DNA of 41,967 nucleotides from an uncultured Granulosicoccaceae bacterium (GCA_937958675.1 CALGND010000030.1:1-41967), one strand, 5' to 3'; counted from the stretch's first letter, positions 7,793 to 17,062 are shown. Notes: generated from the sequence alone by a model not told the origin. Translations and numbers: made by a program.

Positions 7793-9091
7793 TTAACCTT
7801 TGGTTTTCGGGCCGCTTCGGCGTCGATTCCCGCCTCGAGAAGGTTTACCTGTTTTTTTACCCTTGTGGTTTGGTGGAGGTGCTCTTTCTACTCTCACCCT
7901 TGGTTTTGGTTTGGGTAGCATTTCATCGGTGATTGGTATGTTTTCGATCGATTGGCCTATGTATTCCTGAATTTCGGGTAGCGAGAACGAATATTCTTCG
8001 CAAGCAAAGCTGACAGCCACACCTTGAGTGCCCGCACGGGCTGTACGGCCGATTCGATGGACGTAATCTTCGGCTTGTTGCGGTAGGTCGTAGTTGAATA
8101 CATGCGTGACATCATCGATGTGCAAACCTCGTGCAGCCACATCGGTAGCGATCAGTACTGGTAATTTGCCTGCAGTGAAATCTGCAAGAATTCGTTGACG
8201 TTTATTTTGTCGGACATCACCTGATAATGTGCCGCAGGCAATGTCGTTGCCTGTTAAATAACCCTCGACGTATTCTGCTGTGCGTTTGGTGTTGACAAAT
8301 ACGATTGCGCGGGGCGGAACCATCTCTTGAAACAAGCCCAACAATAATGCGATTTTTTCATCTGTTGCAGGCTGATACATTGATTGCTTCACCCCATCGG
8401 CGGTCACACCGGTGGAGACGGTCTTTATCTCCATGGGATTATTCATATGTTCATAAGCAAGCTCCATCACGCGATGTGAGAGCGTGGCCGAGAACAACAT
8501 GCTCTGACGTTCGTTAGGGGGTGGCATACGGCGCAGTAAAAAGCGTATGTCGGCTATAAAGCCAAGGTCAAACATACGATCTGCTTCATCTAGTACTGCA
8601 ATCTCAATTGCCTTTAAATTAAACACTTTTTGCTTAAAATAATCGATCAAGCGACCAGGTGTACCGATAATCACATCAACACCATCGGCTAACTGTTTAC
8701 GTTGTTTCTCGTAATCAATTCCACCGTACACTGTGGCGATTCTGAGCCCGGTATGTTTGCCTAATGCTTCAGCATCTTTGCCTATTTGAATGGCTAATTC
8801 GCGAGTTGGCGCAATCACCATCATACGAGGTTGATTGGTGGCTTGATTTGCGGCATCACTGTCCTCACTATTCGCTTGCAGTATTGCGAACGACCCCAAT
8901 ATAAACGCTGCAGTTTTACCAGTACCGGTCTGAGCTTGCGCAGCAACATCTTGCCCGCTAGTAATGACCGGAAGAGTTAAACCCTGTATTTCGGTGCAGT
9001 TTGTAAAACCCAGCTCGTTGGTGGCTTTCAATAATGATGGAGTCAGTCCGAGCGAGTCGAAAGATGGCGTCGCATCTGAATTAATTGTCAT
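7793..9091 (-). CDS. rhlB: DEAD-box ATP-dependent RNA helicase RhlB
   Basis: A 432-residue DEAD-box helicase. The Q motif region CTEIQGLTLP, Walker A AQTGTGKT, PTRELA, DEAD (VLDEADRM), SAT (LFSATL) and HRIGRTARAG are all present, followed by a basic Pro/Arg/Lys tail ending RRRSGPKTKG. The CTxIQxLTLP and DLGFIxDIRxLLRRMP segments and the tail are like RhlB, the degradosome helicase that unwinds mRNA for RNase E or PNPase. Divergent trxA followed by rho is the same neighbourhood as E. coli rhlB-trxA-rho, which supports the name. The ATG at 9091 fits the family N-terminus; a TTG at 9139 is a possible alternative. Confidence 0.92.
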   Translation of the reverse strand: MTINSDATPSFDSLGLTPSLLKATNELGFTNCTEIQGLTLPVITSGQDVAAQAQTGTGKTAAFILGSFAILQANSEDSDAANQATNQPRMMVIAPTRELAIQIGKDAEALGKHTGLRIATVYGGIDYEKQRKQLADGVDVIIGTPGRLIDYFKQKVFNLKAIEIAVLDEADRMFDLGFIADIRFLLRRMPPPNERQSMLFSATLSHRVMELAYEHMNNPMEIKTVSTGVTADGVKQSMYQPATDEKIALLLGLFQEMVPPRAIVFVNTKRTAEYVEGYLTGNDIACGTLSGDVRQNKRQRILADFTAGKLPVLIATDVAARGLHIDDVTHVFNYDLPQQAEDYVHRIGRTARAGTQGVAVSFACEEYSFSLPEIQEYIGQSIENIPITDEMLPKPKPRVRVERAPPPNHKGKKTGKPSRGGNRRRSGPKTKG

Positions 9092-9189
9092 GTGATCTGT
9101 TAGAGTATTTGCTAGGCCAGTTTGAACTTTCTGAGCCAATGAAATCTATGGGTGTAACCCCATGAATATTGTTTAACGGGAGAGACACA

Positions 9190-9516
9190 ATGAATGAACA
9201 TGTTACCGCGATTACCGATGCCACTTTTGATGAAGAAGTGCTCAAATCGGATACTCCCGTCCTGGTTGATTATTGGTCCGAGTACTGTGGCCCTTGTAAA
9301 GCAATGAACCCAGCCATCGAGGCGCTGGCCGAAGAATATGCTGGAAAGGTCAAGATCGTCAAAATGAATATCGACGAGAACCCTAACACAGCGCCTAAGT
9401 TTGGCGTGCGTAGTCTGCCCACGCTGATGATTTTCAAGAATGGAACGGTCGAAGATACCAAGATGGGCGCCTTGTCTAAAAACCAATTATCGGCGTTTAT
9501 CCAAGAAAACGCCTAG
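9190..9516 (+). CDS. trxA: Thioredoxin (TrxA) with YCGPC active site
   Basis: A 108-residue thioredoxin that reduces disulfides of cytosolic proteins with electrons from thioredoxin reductase. The fold landmarks are present: DATFDEEVL, VLVDYWSEYCGPCK (C33 and C36), the buried Asp in the VDYW strand, and the cis-proline in VRSLPTLMIF. The residue just before the first active-site cysteine is Tyr (Y32) where classical Trx has Trp. The start is ATG 9190, preceded by a GGGAGA purine stretch at 9179-9184. It sits between rhlB (divergent) and rho (downstream), the typical gammaproteobacterial arrangement. Confidence 0.94.
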   Translation: MNEHVTAITDATFDEEVLKSDTPVLVDYWSEYCGPCKAMNPAIEALAEEYAGKVKIVKMNIDENPNTAPKFGVRSLPTLMIFKNGTVEDTKMGALSKNQLSAFIQENA

Positions 9517-9534
9517 AAACGTACAAAAATCTGT

Positions 9535-9555
9535 CGGTAGCCCAATGGGCTGCCG
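9535..9555 (-). terminator. Hairpin after trxA
   Basis: Inverted repeat cggtagccc / gggctgccg, 9 pairs with one G-T wobble and loop aat, 19 bp after the trxA stop. On the plus strand it is not followed by a T-run. On the minus strand it is followed by a short T-run (cagattttt). It may end or process trxA mRNA or block antisense transcription; strand and function are uncertain. Confidence 0.4.
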
Positions 9556-9773
9556 GGCCAAAACAAGACCAAAAAAGAGCGATTTGGCTAAATTATTGCA
9601 GGTTTGTTCAATAAACACCCATCTAGCTCAACAATTTGCGGCATATTGAGCAATAGAGCTAGACGCTGGCGTAGCAGCGTGATAACTTTCGTTTCATCCT
9701 ACTTGGCCAGTGTTCGGTTCTTCGACACACGTTGCCAGAACTATCTTTGAATTACTCATTAACTCTTAGAAAT

Positions 9774-9875
9774 AGTTAAACCGAATTGTCAACCGAAGTA
9801 GTTAACCGGATCAGTTAAACCGAATTAGTTAAACCGAATTAGTTAAACCGAATTAGTTAAACCGAATTAGTTAAA
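9774..9875. repeat. 14-bp tandem repeats (agttaaaccgaatt) upstream of rho
   Basis: Perfect agttaaaccgaatt units start at 9774, 9813, 9827, 9841 and 9855, with two degenerate units of 12-13 bp between the first and second, and a partial copy after 9869. The last four are head to tail with no interruption. The block lies in the rho leader, about 150-250 bp upstream of the rho ATG. Its AGTTAA core and 14-bp period resemble the triplet at 1896-1937. Confidence 0.9.
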
Positions 9876-10022
9876 TCTATATTAAGTAAAATCTTTGTTT
9901 ACAAAATATCTAATCGTAGAAACTAATCCTAATTTTTAATCTTATAAACTCTAAATAATCAATCTGAGCCGAATTTTTTGGCAAAGCCTCTCTGTTAATC
10001 TCTCTTCTCTTCGTCTATCTGT

Positions 10023-11279
10023 ATGAATCTTACCGACCTTAAAAAGAAAAACCCAACCGAACTCTTGGAGCTCGCGCAATCAATCGGTGTCGACAATGTC
10101 GCTCGCCAGCGCAAGCAAGACATGATTTTCGCGATCCTCAAAGCACATTCGAAAAAAGGCGAAAATATTTTCGGTGGAGGCGTGCTAGAGATACTGCAAG
10201 ACGGGTTCGGATTTTTACGTTCGGCAGACAGCTCATACTTAGCCGGCCCTGACGATATTTATGTATCCCCTAGTCAGATACGCCGCTTCGCTTTGCGTAC
10301 CGGCGACACCATCATGGGCAAGATCCGTCCGCCTAAAGAAGGCGAGCGATACTTTGCTTTGCTTAAAGTAGATGAAATTAACTTTGGACCACCAGAGCAA
10401 GCTAAAAACAAAGTCCTGTTTGAAAACTTAACGCCGTTACATCCTAACGAACGACTAACGATGGAGCGTGGGAACGGCAGTACGGAAGACATCACTGCTC
10501 GTATTATTGATTTCGCATCACCTATCGGTAAAGGGCAACGTGGTCTATTAGTATCGCCACCTAAGGCCGGTAAAACTCTGATGCTGCAGAATACTGCACA
10601 GAGTATTGCTGCCAATCACCCTGAATGTATTTTGATTGTCCTACTCATCGACGAACGCCCAGAAGAAGTAACCGAGATGGAACGAATGGTTCAAGGTGAG
10701 GTTATCTCCAGTACATTTGATGAGCCTGCTAGCCGACACGTTCAAGTGGCTGAGATGGTTATCGAAAAAGCCAAGCGTTTGGTTGAGCATAAAAAAGATG
10801 TTGTTATTCTGCTTGACTCAATCACTCGTTTAGCACGTGCCTACAATACGGTTGTGCCATCTTCGGGTAAGGTGTTAACGGGTGGTGTGGATGCCAACGC
10901 GCTGCATCGTCCTAAGCGTTTCTTTGGTGCAGCACGAAATATAGAAGAGGGTGGCAGCTTGACGATTATCGCTACTGCTCTAGTTGATACTGGTTCCAAA
11001 ATGGATGAAGTCATCTACGAAGAGTTTAAAGGCACAGGTAATATGGAGCTACAACTCGATCGCCGCATCGCTGAAAAGCGTGTCTTCCCTGCAATCAGTA
11101 TTAATAAATCGGGTACACGCCGTGAAGAGTTGATGATGAGTCAGGAAGAGCTACAAAAAGTGTGGATACTGCGCAAGTTTATCCATGCTATGGATGAGGT
11201 CGAAGCAGTTGAATTTTTACTTGGCCGCTTGCAGCAAACAAAAACCAATAGTGAATTTTTTGATGCGATGAAGCGTTAA
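10023..11279 (+). CDS. rho: Transcription termination factor Rho
   Basis: A 418-residue hexameric RNA-dependent ATPase that terminates transcription at unstructured C-rich RNA. The N-terminal helix bundle ([18 protein letters not shown]) is followed by the cold-shock-like RNA-binding domain with DGFGFLR (60-66), the Walker [10 protein letters not shown] (177-185), the Walker [17 protein letters not shown] and the Q/R-loop regions. Length equals E. coli Rho (419). Position downstream of trxA matches E. coli. There is no obvious Shine-Dalgarno: the bases before the ATG are a pyrimidine tract. Confidence 0.97.
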   Translation: MNLTDLKKKNPTELLELAQSIGVDNVARQRKQDMIFAILKAHSKKGENIFGGGVLEILQDGFGFLRSADSSYLAGPDDIYVSPSQIRRFALRTGDTIMGKIRPPKEGERYFALLKVDEINFGPPEQAKNKVLFENLTPLHPNERLTMERGNGSTEDITARIIDFASPIGKGQRGLLVSPPKAGKTLMLQNTAQSIAANHPECILIVLLIDERPEEVTEMERMVQGEVISSTFDEPASRHVQVAEMVIEKAKRLVEHKKDVVILLDSITRLARAYNTVVPSSGKVLTGGVDANALHRPKRFFGAARNIEEGGSLTIIATALVDTGSKMDEVIYEEFKGTGNMELQLDRRIAEKRVFPAISINKSGTRREELMMSQEELQKVWILRKFIHAMDEVEAVEFLLGRLQQTKTNSEFFDAMKR

Positions 11280-11293
11280 ACGCGCTTCGCTCG

Positions 11294-11314
11294 GGATGCC
11301 GGACCACGGCATCC
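11294..11314 (+). terminator. Hairpin downstream of rho
   Basis: Inverted repeat ggatgccg / cggcatcc (8 bp, loop gacca), 15 bp after the rho stop codon, in the gap between convergent rho and purD. It is not followed by a T-run, so it could be a processing stem or weak terminator. Confidence 0.45.
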
Positions 11315-11401
11315 ATGCCTCCGAGACCCTAGATCGCGGGCAGTCACACGATCATTCCCTACTTTTTTTAGAGGCGCTCACAACTGCAATCTTTCGTTGT
11401 C

Positions 11402-12691
11402 TTAATCAGTAGGCAGCCGTGCAACCGCTCGGTAGCCAATATCACGCCTGTGGTGCATGCCTGACCAGCTAATTTTGTCGCAACCTTTATCAGCCAATGC
11501 TTTGGCCTTGCGGATATCGTCGCCCAGTGCGGTTACACAAAGTACACGCCCACCATTTGTCACAACTTGTTCACCCTCTTTGCGGCTGCCAGCATGAAAG
11601 ACTTTGCACCCGAGTGCGTCTGCATCTAAGATCCCTGAAATAATTTCGCCGCGACTGCTGCCTGCGGGGTATTCGCCTGCTGCTAAAACAACCCCAAGGG
11701 CCGATTGCTTGGACCAACTAATTTCTTGTTGATCAAGTTGACCATTAATAGTCGCGAGGCAGAGTGTCACGAAATCAGAATCTAATCTCATCATTAGCGG
11801 TTGAGTTTCTGGGTCGCCGAGTCGAACGTTGTACTCAACCACTTTTGCGACGCTGTTGTCATCTATCATCAAGCCAACATACAAGAAACCCACAAACGGT
11901 GTGCCGTTGTTCCGAAACGCATCAATAGTGGGCTGAACTATTTTGTTCATGACCTGTTGATGGATTGACTCGTTAATTACTGGTGCAGGTGAGTAAGCAC
12001 CCATGCCGCCGGTGTTAGGACCGCTGTCGCCTTCGTCACGCGCCTTGTGATCTTGGCTGCTGGCAAAGGGTAAGCTATGTTCTCCATCAACGAGTACAAT
12101 AAAGCTGGCTTCTTCTCCGGGTAAAAATTCTTCAATAACAACGTTCGAACCCGCGTCCCCAAAAGTTTGCTCGGACAACATCGACGTAACTGCGTCAATC
12201 GCGATTTGCTCCGTTTGCGCTACCACCACGCCTTTTCCTGCTGCTAAGCCATCCGCTTTAATCACTAAGGGAGCTTCGTGCTGTTTGATATAAGCAATAG
12301 CTTTATCGGTATTTGTGAAGGTTGCATAGTGCGCGGTAGGGATATTGTGTTGTTGCATAAAATCTTTGGCGAACGCTTTGCTGCCTTCAAGTTGTGCCGC
12401 TGCTGCACTGGGGCCAAGAATTCGTAAACCGCGTGATTGAAAGTAATCAACGATGCCGTCAACAAGCGGTACTTCTGGGCCTACAATGGTGAAGCTAACA
12501 GCTTCTTTTTTGGCGTAATTTGCCAGAGCTGCAAAATCGTTAGAGGCAATATCAACGCACTTGACCTTTTGTTCTGATTCGATTGCATCACTACCAGGTG
12601 CCACACTGATCGCACTACTTTGGTCTGATTGCGCCAGTTTCCAAGCCATGGCGTGCTCACGCCCACCGCTACCAATTAATAAAATATGCAT
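11402..12691 (-). CDS. purD: Phosphoribosylamine-glycine ligase (PurD)
   Basis: A 429-residue GAR synthetase, the second step of de novo purine synthesis, joining glycine to phosphoribosylamine with ATP. It shows the N-terminal HILLIGSGGREHA motif, the ATP-grasp domain with PLVIKADGLAAGKGV, the metal-binding EYNVRLGDPETQ, and the C-terminal domain with GCKVFHAGS and GGRVLCVTALG. The ATG at 12691 gives the standard N-terminus; a GTG at 12703 would add four residues. No purH neighbour is present, unlike the enterobacterial purHD pair. Confidence 0.96.
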   Translation of the reverse strand: MHILLIGSGGREHAMAWKLAQSDQSSAISVAPGSDAIESEQKVKCVDIASNDFAALANYAKKEAVSFTIVGPEVPLVDGIVDYFQSRGLRILGPSAAAAQLEGSKAFAKDFMQQHNIPTAHYATFTNTDKAIAYIKQHEAPLVIKADGLAAGKGVVVAQTEQIAIDAVTSMLSEQTFGDAGSNVVIEEFLPGEEASFIVLVDGEHSLPFASSQDHKARDEGDSGPNTGGMGAYSPAPVINESIHQQVMNKIVQPTIDAFRNNGTPFVGFLYVGLMIDDNSVAKVVEYNVRLGDPETQPLMMRLDSDFVTLCLATINGQLDQQEISWSKQSALGVVLAAGEYPAGSSRGEIISGILDADALGCKVFHAGSRKEGEQVVTNGGRVLCVTALGDDIRKAKALADKGCDKISWSGMHHRRDIGYRAVARLPTD

Positions 12692-12764
12692 TGCGCTTAT
12701 CACTTGACCGTTGCTGTTTCTATTCGGCTATTCTACTTAATATGACATCGTATTCGGTAACTTG

Positions 12765-13958
12765 ATGACCCGCGCTAGATCAATATTGGCTGATTTCTCC
12801 GTGCAGAGCCTGATAATGGGTCTGTTGGTCGCGGTGGTGGGTTTTACAAGTTCATTTGCCATTTTATTACAAGGATTTCGCGCATCTGGTGCCTCAGACG
12901 ATCAAGCGGCAGCAGCGCTTCTGGCTGCATCCATCGCCATGGGTGTGGCAGGCATTATATTGAGCTTGCGCACGCGTATGCCTGTCAGCGTGGCTTGGTC
13001 AACACCAGGTGCCGTGTTGTTGATTGCCTCGGGTGGAGCGCTGGGTAGTTTTAACGAAGCCGTGGGTGCATTTATTGTGTGTGGTGCTTTGTTAATGTTG
13101 TGTGGCTTGTATAGGCCTTTGGGCCGAGCTATCGAAGCCATACCATCTAGCCTAGCGAATGCGATGCTGGCAGGCATACTTCTAGTGATCTGCCTAGCGC
13201 CGGTTAAAGCACTGGTGTTTGACTGGACGCTCGCTTTGCCGGTGCTATTTACTTGGTGGATCATCACGCAATTCGCTCGTTTGTATGCGGTGCCCGCAGC
13301 TTTGCTTGTGCTGTTTGCTTTATTAATTTTGAAGGCGGGTTTGCCGACCGATTTTCAAAGTCAGTTAACTCAATCGCTAGTCCCCCCCGTCTTATTGACG
13401 AAACCTGTGTTTACGCTTAGTGCGTCGATTAGCATTGCGCTACCCCTTTTTATCGTCACCATGGCTTCTCAAAACGTTCCTGGCATTGCGGTACTGCGAG
13501 CTAATCACTTTGAGACCAAAGCTGCGCCCTTACTCACCGTCACTGGAGCTTCATCGCTAATAGCTGCACCTTTTGGTTCGCATGCCGTTAACCTGGCTGC
13601 AATAACTGCTGCTATGTGTGCAGGTAATGATGCCCACGTTGATCCAAAACGTCGATACTGGGCATCGTTGACTGCAGGTATTGCTTATGTTTTTTTAGGT
13701 GTGTTGGCAGGGGCTGTTACTTACATAATGACATTGGTGCCTACAGTGCTCATTGAAGCCATTGCAGGTTTAGCGTTGATCAGCGCATTTAGTGGCTCTT
13801 TGGTTGCTGCGTTTAAAGATATTGCAGAGCGCGAAGCGGCGGCCGTAACGTTTTTATTGTCCGCCTCTGGCGTTACGTTAGCAGGCATCGGTGGAGCGTT
13901 CTGGGGCTTACTCGCTGGCTCTGCAATGCTGACGTTTTCGAGATGGCGATCGCGCTGA
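12765..13958 (+). CDS. BenE-family benzoate/H+ symporter-like transporter
   Basis: A 397-residue inner-membrane protein with about 12 hydrophobic segments. The BenE signature stretches are visible: the N-terminal VVGFTSSFAILLQG, MPVSVAWSTPGAVLL, and the C-terminal half with MASQNVPGIAVLRAN and GSHAVNLAAITAAMCAG. The family member BenE of Acinetobacter imports benzoate with protons; no aromatic-degradation gene is in the window, so the substrate is open. The start is ATG 12765, with a TTG just before it at 12762. It is divergent from purD and followed after 4 bp by the MFS gene, so the two probably form an operon. Confidence 0.88.
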   Translation: MTRARSILADFSVQSLIMGLLVAVVGFTSSFAILLQGFRASGASDDQAAAALLAASIAMGVAGIILSLRTRMPVSVAWSTPGAVLLIASGGALGSFNEAVGAFIVCGALLMLCGLYRPLGRAIEAIPSSLANAMLAGILLVICLAPVKALVFDWTLALPVLFTWWIITQFARLYAVPAALLVLFALLILKAGLPTDFQSQLTQSLVPPVLLTKPVFTLSASISIALPLFIVTMASQNVPGIAVLRANHFETKAAPLLTVTGASSLIAAPFGSHAVNLAAITAAMCAGNDAHVDPKRRYWASLTAGIAYVFLGVLAGAVTYIMTLVPTVLIEAIAGLALISAFSGSLVAAFKDIAEREAAAVTFLLSASGVTLAGIGGAFWGLLAGSAMLTFSRWRSR

Positions 13959-13962
13959 CGCT

Positions 13963-15162
13963 ATGCAAAATTCTAATCCTGATGCGCAGCAACCGAACCC
14001 GATGCTGCTGCCACCTATTACACTGTTAATTGCTGTATCCGCTCTAGGGCCATTTGTTTTGAACGGTGTATTGCCCGCTAACACGGTCGTGATGGGTGAT
14101 CTGGAATCAAGTTATTCGTTGGTTCAACTAGTGCTTACTGTATTTCTGATTGCATCGCTGCTTGGACAGTTGACTCTAGGGCACGCTGCGGATACATGGG
14201 GGCGGCGTCCTGTGTTAATTGGTAGCTTGGTGGTGTTTTCAATTGGCGGTGTTGTTTGTGCAATCGCGCAATCTATCGAGTGGTTATTGTTGGGGCGGTT
14301 CATACAAGGTTTTGGTGCGTCTTCGTGCATGTTCATTCCGCGCACCATAGTGCGTGATGTGTACTCAAGGGATCGCGCTGCGAGTGTCATTGGCTATATG
14401 ACCACTGCTATGATGATTGCACCATTGTTTGGCCCTGCTATCGGCGGTTGGGTTACCGACAACCTTGATTGGCGGTTTCTGTATGTCGGTTTGGCGATAT
14501 TTGGTTTTGTTTTAAGCTTGCTTGCTTGCAGGTTTCAACACGAGACGCTAAAAGAGCAGGTAACTGAACAGGAATCAATTTCTTGGTACAAGTCTGCGGT
14601 AAGGTTGTTCGGCGAACGGGCGTTCGTTATCTATGTGTTAATGATGACGGGTTCTGTCGGCGTGTACTACTGTTTTCTGGCTGCTGCGCCCTATGTAGTG
14701 ATGGAGAGTCGCGGATACAGCGCAACGATTTACGGACGCTGGTTTATTGTGGTGGCGATCGGGTATTTGTCTGGCAATTTGGTTGCTGGACGTTTTTCAC
14801 AGCAAGTGGGTGTGGAAACAATGATCCGCTTGGGCTTGATTCCCTATTTTTTTGCGCTGTTACTGTTCTGGATTTTTTCAGCATCCACCCATCCAGCAGC
14901 GTTGTTTGTCCCAATGAGCATGGTGGCGTTTTCAAATGGAGCGACCTTGCCCAATATGTTGTCGGCGGCAATGAGTGTCAGGCCTGAGCTTTCCGCTACT
15001 GCCTCTGGCATTGCGGGTAGTTTGCAAATTGCTTATGGCGTGATCGCAAGTGTCGTGCTAGGGGTGATATTGCCGTACGGGGATTACTGGATGTTTGTTG
15101 CGATATCGGTAGCGGGGCTGATATGCGTTTTGGGTTATGTAAAAAATCGCGGGGCCAACTAG
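13963..15162 (+). CDS. Bcr/CflA-family MFS drug efflux transporter
   Basis: A 399-residue 12-TM major-facilitator protein of the DHA1/Bcr-CflA type, an H+-driven exporter of drugs or metabolites in the inner membrane. It shows the loop 2-3 motif A as GHAADTWGRRPVLI, motif C-like GPAIGGWVTDNLDWRFLY and the VYSRDRAAS cytoplasmic loop, all typical of this group. The start is ATG 13963, 4 bp after the BenE-like stop. Pairing with a BenE-type importer suggests handling of a common small organic acid or compound, which is inference. Confidence 0.9.
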   Translation: MQNSNPDAQQPNPMLLPPITLLIAVSALGPFVLNGVLPANTVVMGDLESSYSLVQLVLTVFLIASLLGQLTLGHAADTWGRRPVLIGSLVVFSIGGVVCAIAQSIEWLLLGRFIQGFGASSCMFIPRTIVRDVYSRDRAASVIGYMTTAMMIAPLFGPAIGGWVTDNLDWRFLYVGLAIFGFVLSLLACRFQHETLKEQVTEQESISWYKSAVRLFGERAFVIYVLMMTGSVGVYYCFLAAAPYVVMESRGYSATIYGRWFIVVAIGYLSGNLVAGRFSQQVGVETMIRLGLIPYFFALLLFWIFSASTHPAALFVPMSMVAFSNGATLPNMLSAAMSVRPELSATASGIAGSLQIAYGVIASVVLGVILPYGDYWMFVAISVAGLICVLGYVKNRGAN

Positions 15163-15178
15163 ATGCTAGCTGGCCCCG
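15150..15178 (-). terminator. Rho-independent terminator shared by convergent genes
   Basis: GC-rich hairpin: cggggcca and tggccccg arms, inner pairs cta/tag and one mismatch. On the minus strand it is followed by gcgatttttt, a normal T-run, so it terminates the LysM gene. It overlaps the last codons of the MFS gene on the plus strand, where it lacks a T-run. Confidence 0.75.
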
Positions 15179-15199
15179 ATAATATTAGTGCACGAATAA

Positions 15200-15628
15200 C
15201 TAGTTCACGGCCAAGGGATATATAAGGGTTTGTCCTGGATAAATCGCGGTGCCACTCATTTTGTTCAAGCGTTGAAGTGTCGCTACATCGGTGTCGTGTT
15301 GTACTGCAATTCGTGAAAGTACATCACCGCTTCGCACCACGTATTCCATAAATTCGTCTTGAGCTGGCTCGATTGAATGACTCTCTTCAATTTGCTTTGC
15401 CACAACTGCCTCTGCCGAACCATTGTTAGCACTGGTGTCATTAGCTGCAACAGACACTGTCATATTGGTAGGTTCTGGCGGCATTTCAGGCGCAGGTATC
15501 ACCACTTTGCTGCTGGCTGGTATGGTCACAGCGCTGACGTTTTGAGTATTTTCGTACCAGCGGAAAATGCCCACAGACAAGCCCGCGGTGGCTACGACTA
15601 AAATCATTAAATCTGTTTTCTGTATCAT
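15200..15628 (-). CDS. Membrane-anchored LysM-domain protein
   Basis: A 142-residue protein with an N-terminal membrane segment (MILVVATAGLSVGIF), a low-complexity Pro/Ala/Asn linker of about 60 residues, and one C-terminal LysM domain (about 94-139) with the YVVRSGDVLSRIA start and the AIYPGQTLIYP end. LysM domains bind the N-acetylglucosamine of peptidoglycan, so this is likely a periplasm-facing peptidoglycan-binding protein tethered to the inner membrane. There is no catalytic domain. The gene is isolated from neighbours and closes on a strong terminator. Confidence 0.88.
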   Translation of the reverse strand: MIQKTDLMILVVATAGLSVGIFRWYENTQNVSAVTIPASSKVVIPAPEMPPEPTNMTVSVAANDTSANNGSAEAVVAKQIEESHSIEPAQDEFMEYVVRSGDVLSRIAVQHDTDVATLQRLNKMSGTAIYPGQTLIYPLAVN

Positions 15629-15769
15629 GAGCTCTTAGGCTCCTTTGACGGTTAGTTGACGCATCATACCGGGACATCTAACTTGGGTGTAGTAGACAGT
15701 CTATTTTTTGCGATTTTATGCACTTCGAGAAGTAAAAAATGAGCGCCAAGCGGGGTTTAAATACCCAAA

Positions 15770-17062
15770 TTAGAAGAAATCTAGTGTTTTAGCGGCTGTC
15801 ATGGCCATCGTCTGTAGGGCTGGTCGTAGTCTAGGGCCCCCTGGAAAGGGCCTGTTTGGCAGATTTTCGAGCAATTTTAGTGTCCTTGAGTCCCCTAAAA
15901 TGGCATTTGCCATCGCCTGGCCGACCATTGAAGACAGCGCCACACCGTGCCCGGAGTAGCCTCCGGCGGCTAAGCAGCGGTCGTTCAGGCGTCTGATTAC
16001 AGGTAATCGGTTTGCCGTGATGGCGAGAGTGCCGCCCCATGTGTAATCGATTTTGCAGTCGTGCAATTGCGGAAACACACTTAACATTGCGCGCCTTACT
16101 GTGCGGGCCATGTCGCTTGGGAACCGGTAACCATAGTTTTCACCACCACCAAACAACAACCTACCGTCCTTGGATAAGCGATAGTAGTTAACTACAAATT
16201 TGGAGTCGGCGACGGCATCATTAAAAGGCAGAATCTCAGCGGCACGTTCGCCTAACGGTGCGGTGGCCAGCATAAAGTTATTGATTGGAAACACGCGCCG
16301 TGAAAACGTAGGATCTAGTTCGTCGATGTAACCATTACAGGCCAAGATAATATGTTTAGCATTAATCTTAGCGTGCCTCGTACTGATGTCGCCTGTTGCA
16401 TAGTCAATGTTATTAACTTGGCTAAGCTCAAATAGGGAAGCGCCAGCGCTTGCCGCAGCCTTTGCTAAGCCCTGTGCAAGCTTTAAAGGGTGTATGTGTC
16501 CAGCGCCGTTATCGACCGAGCCGCCAAAATAACGATGGCTACATACGCGCGCTTCTAGTTCTGACTGATCAAGAGTGTGTATTTGATCGTAACCGTATTC
16601 ATCGCGTAATTTATTGCAATAGGCATGATGCGCAGCAACAAAGCGTTTACGATGCAGGGCGGTGACAACGCCTGGTGTGTATTCGATATCAATATCGTAT
16701 TGCTGGCAAATTGATTGGATGTTAGTTTTTGCGTCTTCGCAAAACTGCCAAAGCTGTTTAGCCTGAGCCATGCCCAGCTGCTTTTCCAGTGTGTCTTGAT
16801 GCAAGTTAAGGCCAGTGCCAAGCTGGCCACCATTGCGCCCAGACGCGCCCCAGCCAACACGATGGGCTTCAAGCACAACAACCTTTACGCCAGAGCGCGC
16901 CAGTTGTAACGCTGCGCCAAGCCCTGTGTAACCACCGCCGATTACGCACACTTCGGTGTCTATTGAGCTCTGGAGTTGAGGATACTGCTGATGTTCAGAA
17001 GTGGCGTTATACCAAGACTCAGCATGCTGGCCCGCAGAGTCGTTAGCGTGTAACAAGTGCAT
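15770..17062 (-). CDS. FAD-dependent oxidoreductase, PuuB-like (paralogue 1)
   Basis: A 430-residue flavin amine oxidase of the DAO superfamily, like gamma-glutamylputrescine oxidase PuuB. It has the N-terminal YNATSEHQQYPQL lead, the dinucleotide fold VCVIGGGYTGLGAA, VVVLEAHRVGWGASGRNGGQ, the substrate-side SVDNGAGHIHPLKLAQG, RLLFGGGENYG and the C-terminal AAGGYSGHGVALS motif. PuuB oxidises the amine end of gamma-glutamylputrescine to an aldehyde with H2O2 formed. It is the last gene of the minus-strand operon, 2 bp after the glutamine-synthetase-like gene. It is clearly diverged from the second copy at 19206-20573, so the two may take different glutamylated amines. Confidence 0.88.
   Translation of the reverse strand: MHLLHANDSAGQHAESWYNATSEHQQYPQLQSSIDTEVCVIGGGYTGLGAALQLARSGVKVVVLEAHRVGWGASGRNGGQLGTGLNLHQDTLEKQLGMAQAKQLWQFCEDAKTNIQSICQQYDIDIEYTPGVVTALHRKRFVAAHHAYCNKLRDEYGYDQIHTLDQSELEARVCSHRYFGGSVDNGAGHIHPLKLAQGLAKAAASAGASLFELSQVNNIDYATGDISTRHAKINAKHIILACNGYIDELDPTFSRRVFPINNFMLATAPLGERAAEILPFNDAVADSKFVVNYYRLSKDGRLLFGGGENYGYRFPSDMARTVRRAMLSVFPQLHDCKIDYTWGGTLAITANRLPVIRRLNDRCLAAGGYSGHGVALSSMVGQAMANAILGDSRTLKLLENLPNRPFPGGPRLRPALQTMAMTAAKTLDFF

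Larger units (their letters stand above)
9517..10022 (+). other. Long rho leader / intergenic region
   Basis: 506 bp without a gene between trxA and rho. In order it holds a hairpin at 9535-9555, a moderately mixed stretch, a 14-bp tandem-repeat block (9774-9875), an AT-rich stretch and finally a pyrimidine-rich tract (about 9985-10020). There is no purine Shine-Dalgarno before the rho ATG. E. coli rho has a long leader with autoregulation by Rho itself; the C/U-rich, G-poor end of this leader is compatible with that, but this is inference. Confidence 0.7.

Noticed and set aside
9774-9875. Origin-type iterons or CRISPR in the rho leader
   Set aside because: No replication initiator gene, no DnaA boxes seen and no spacers; a plain short tandem repeat is the simpler reading.
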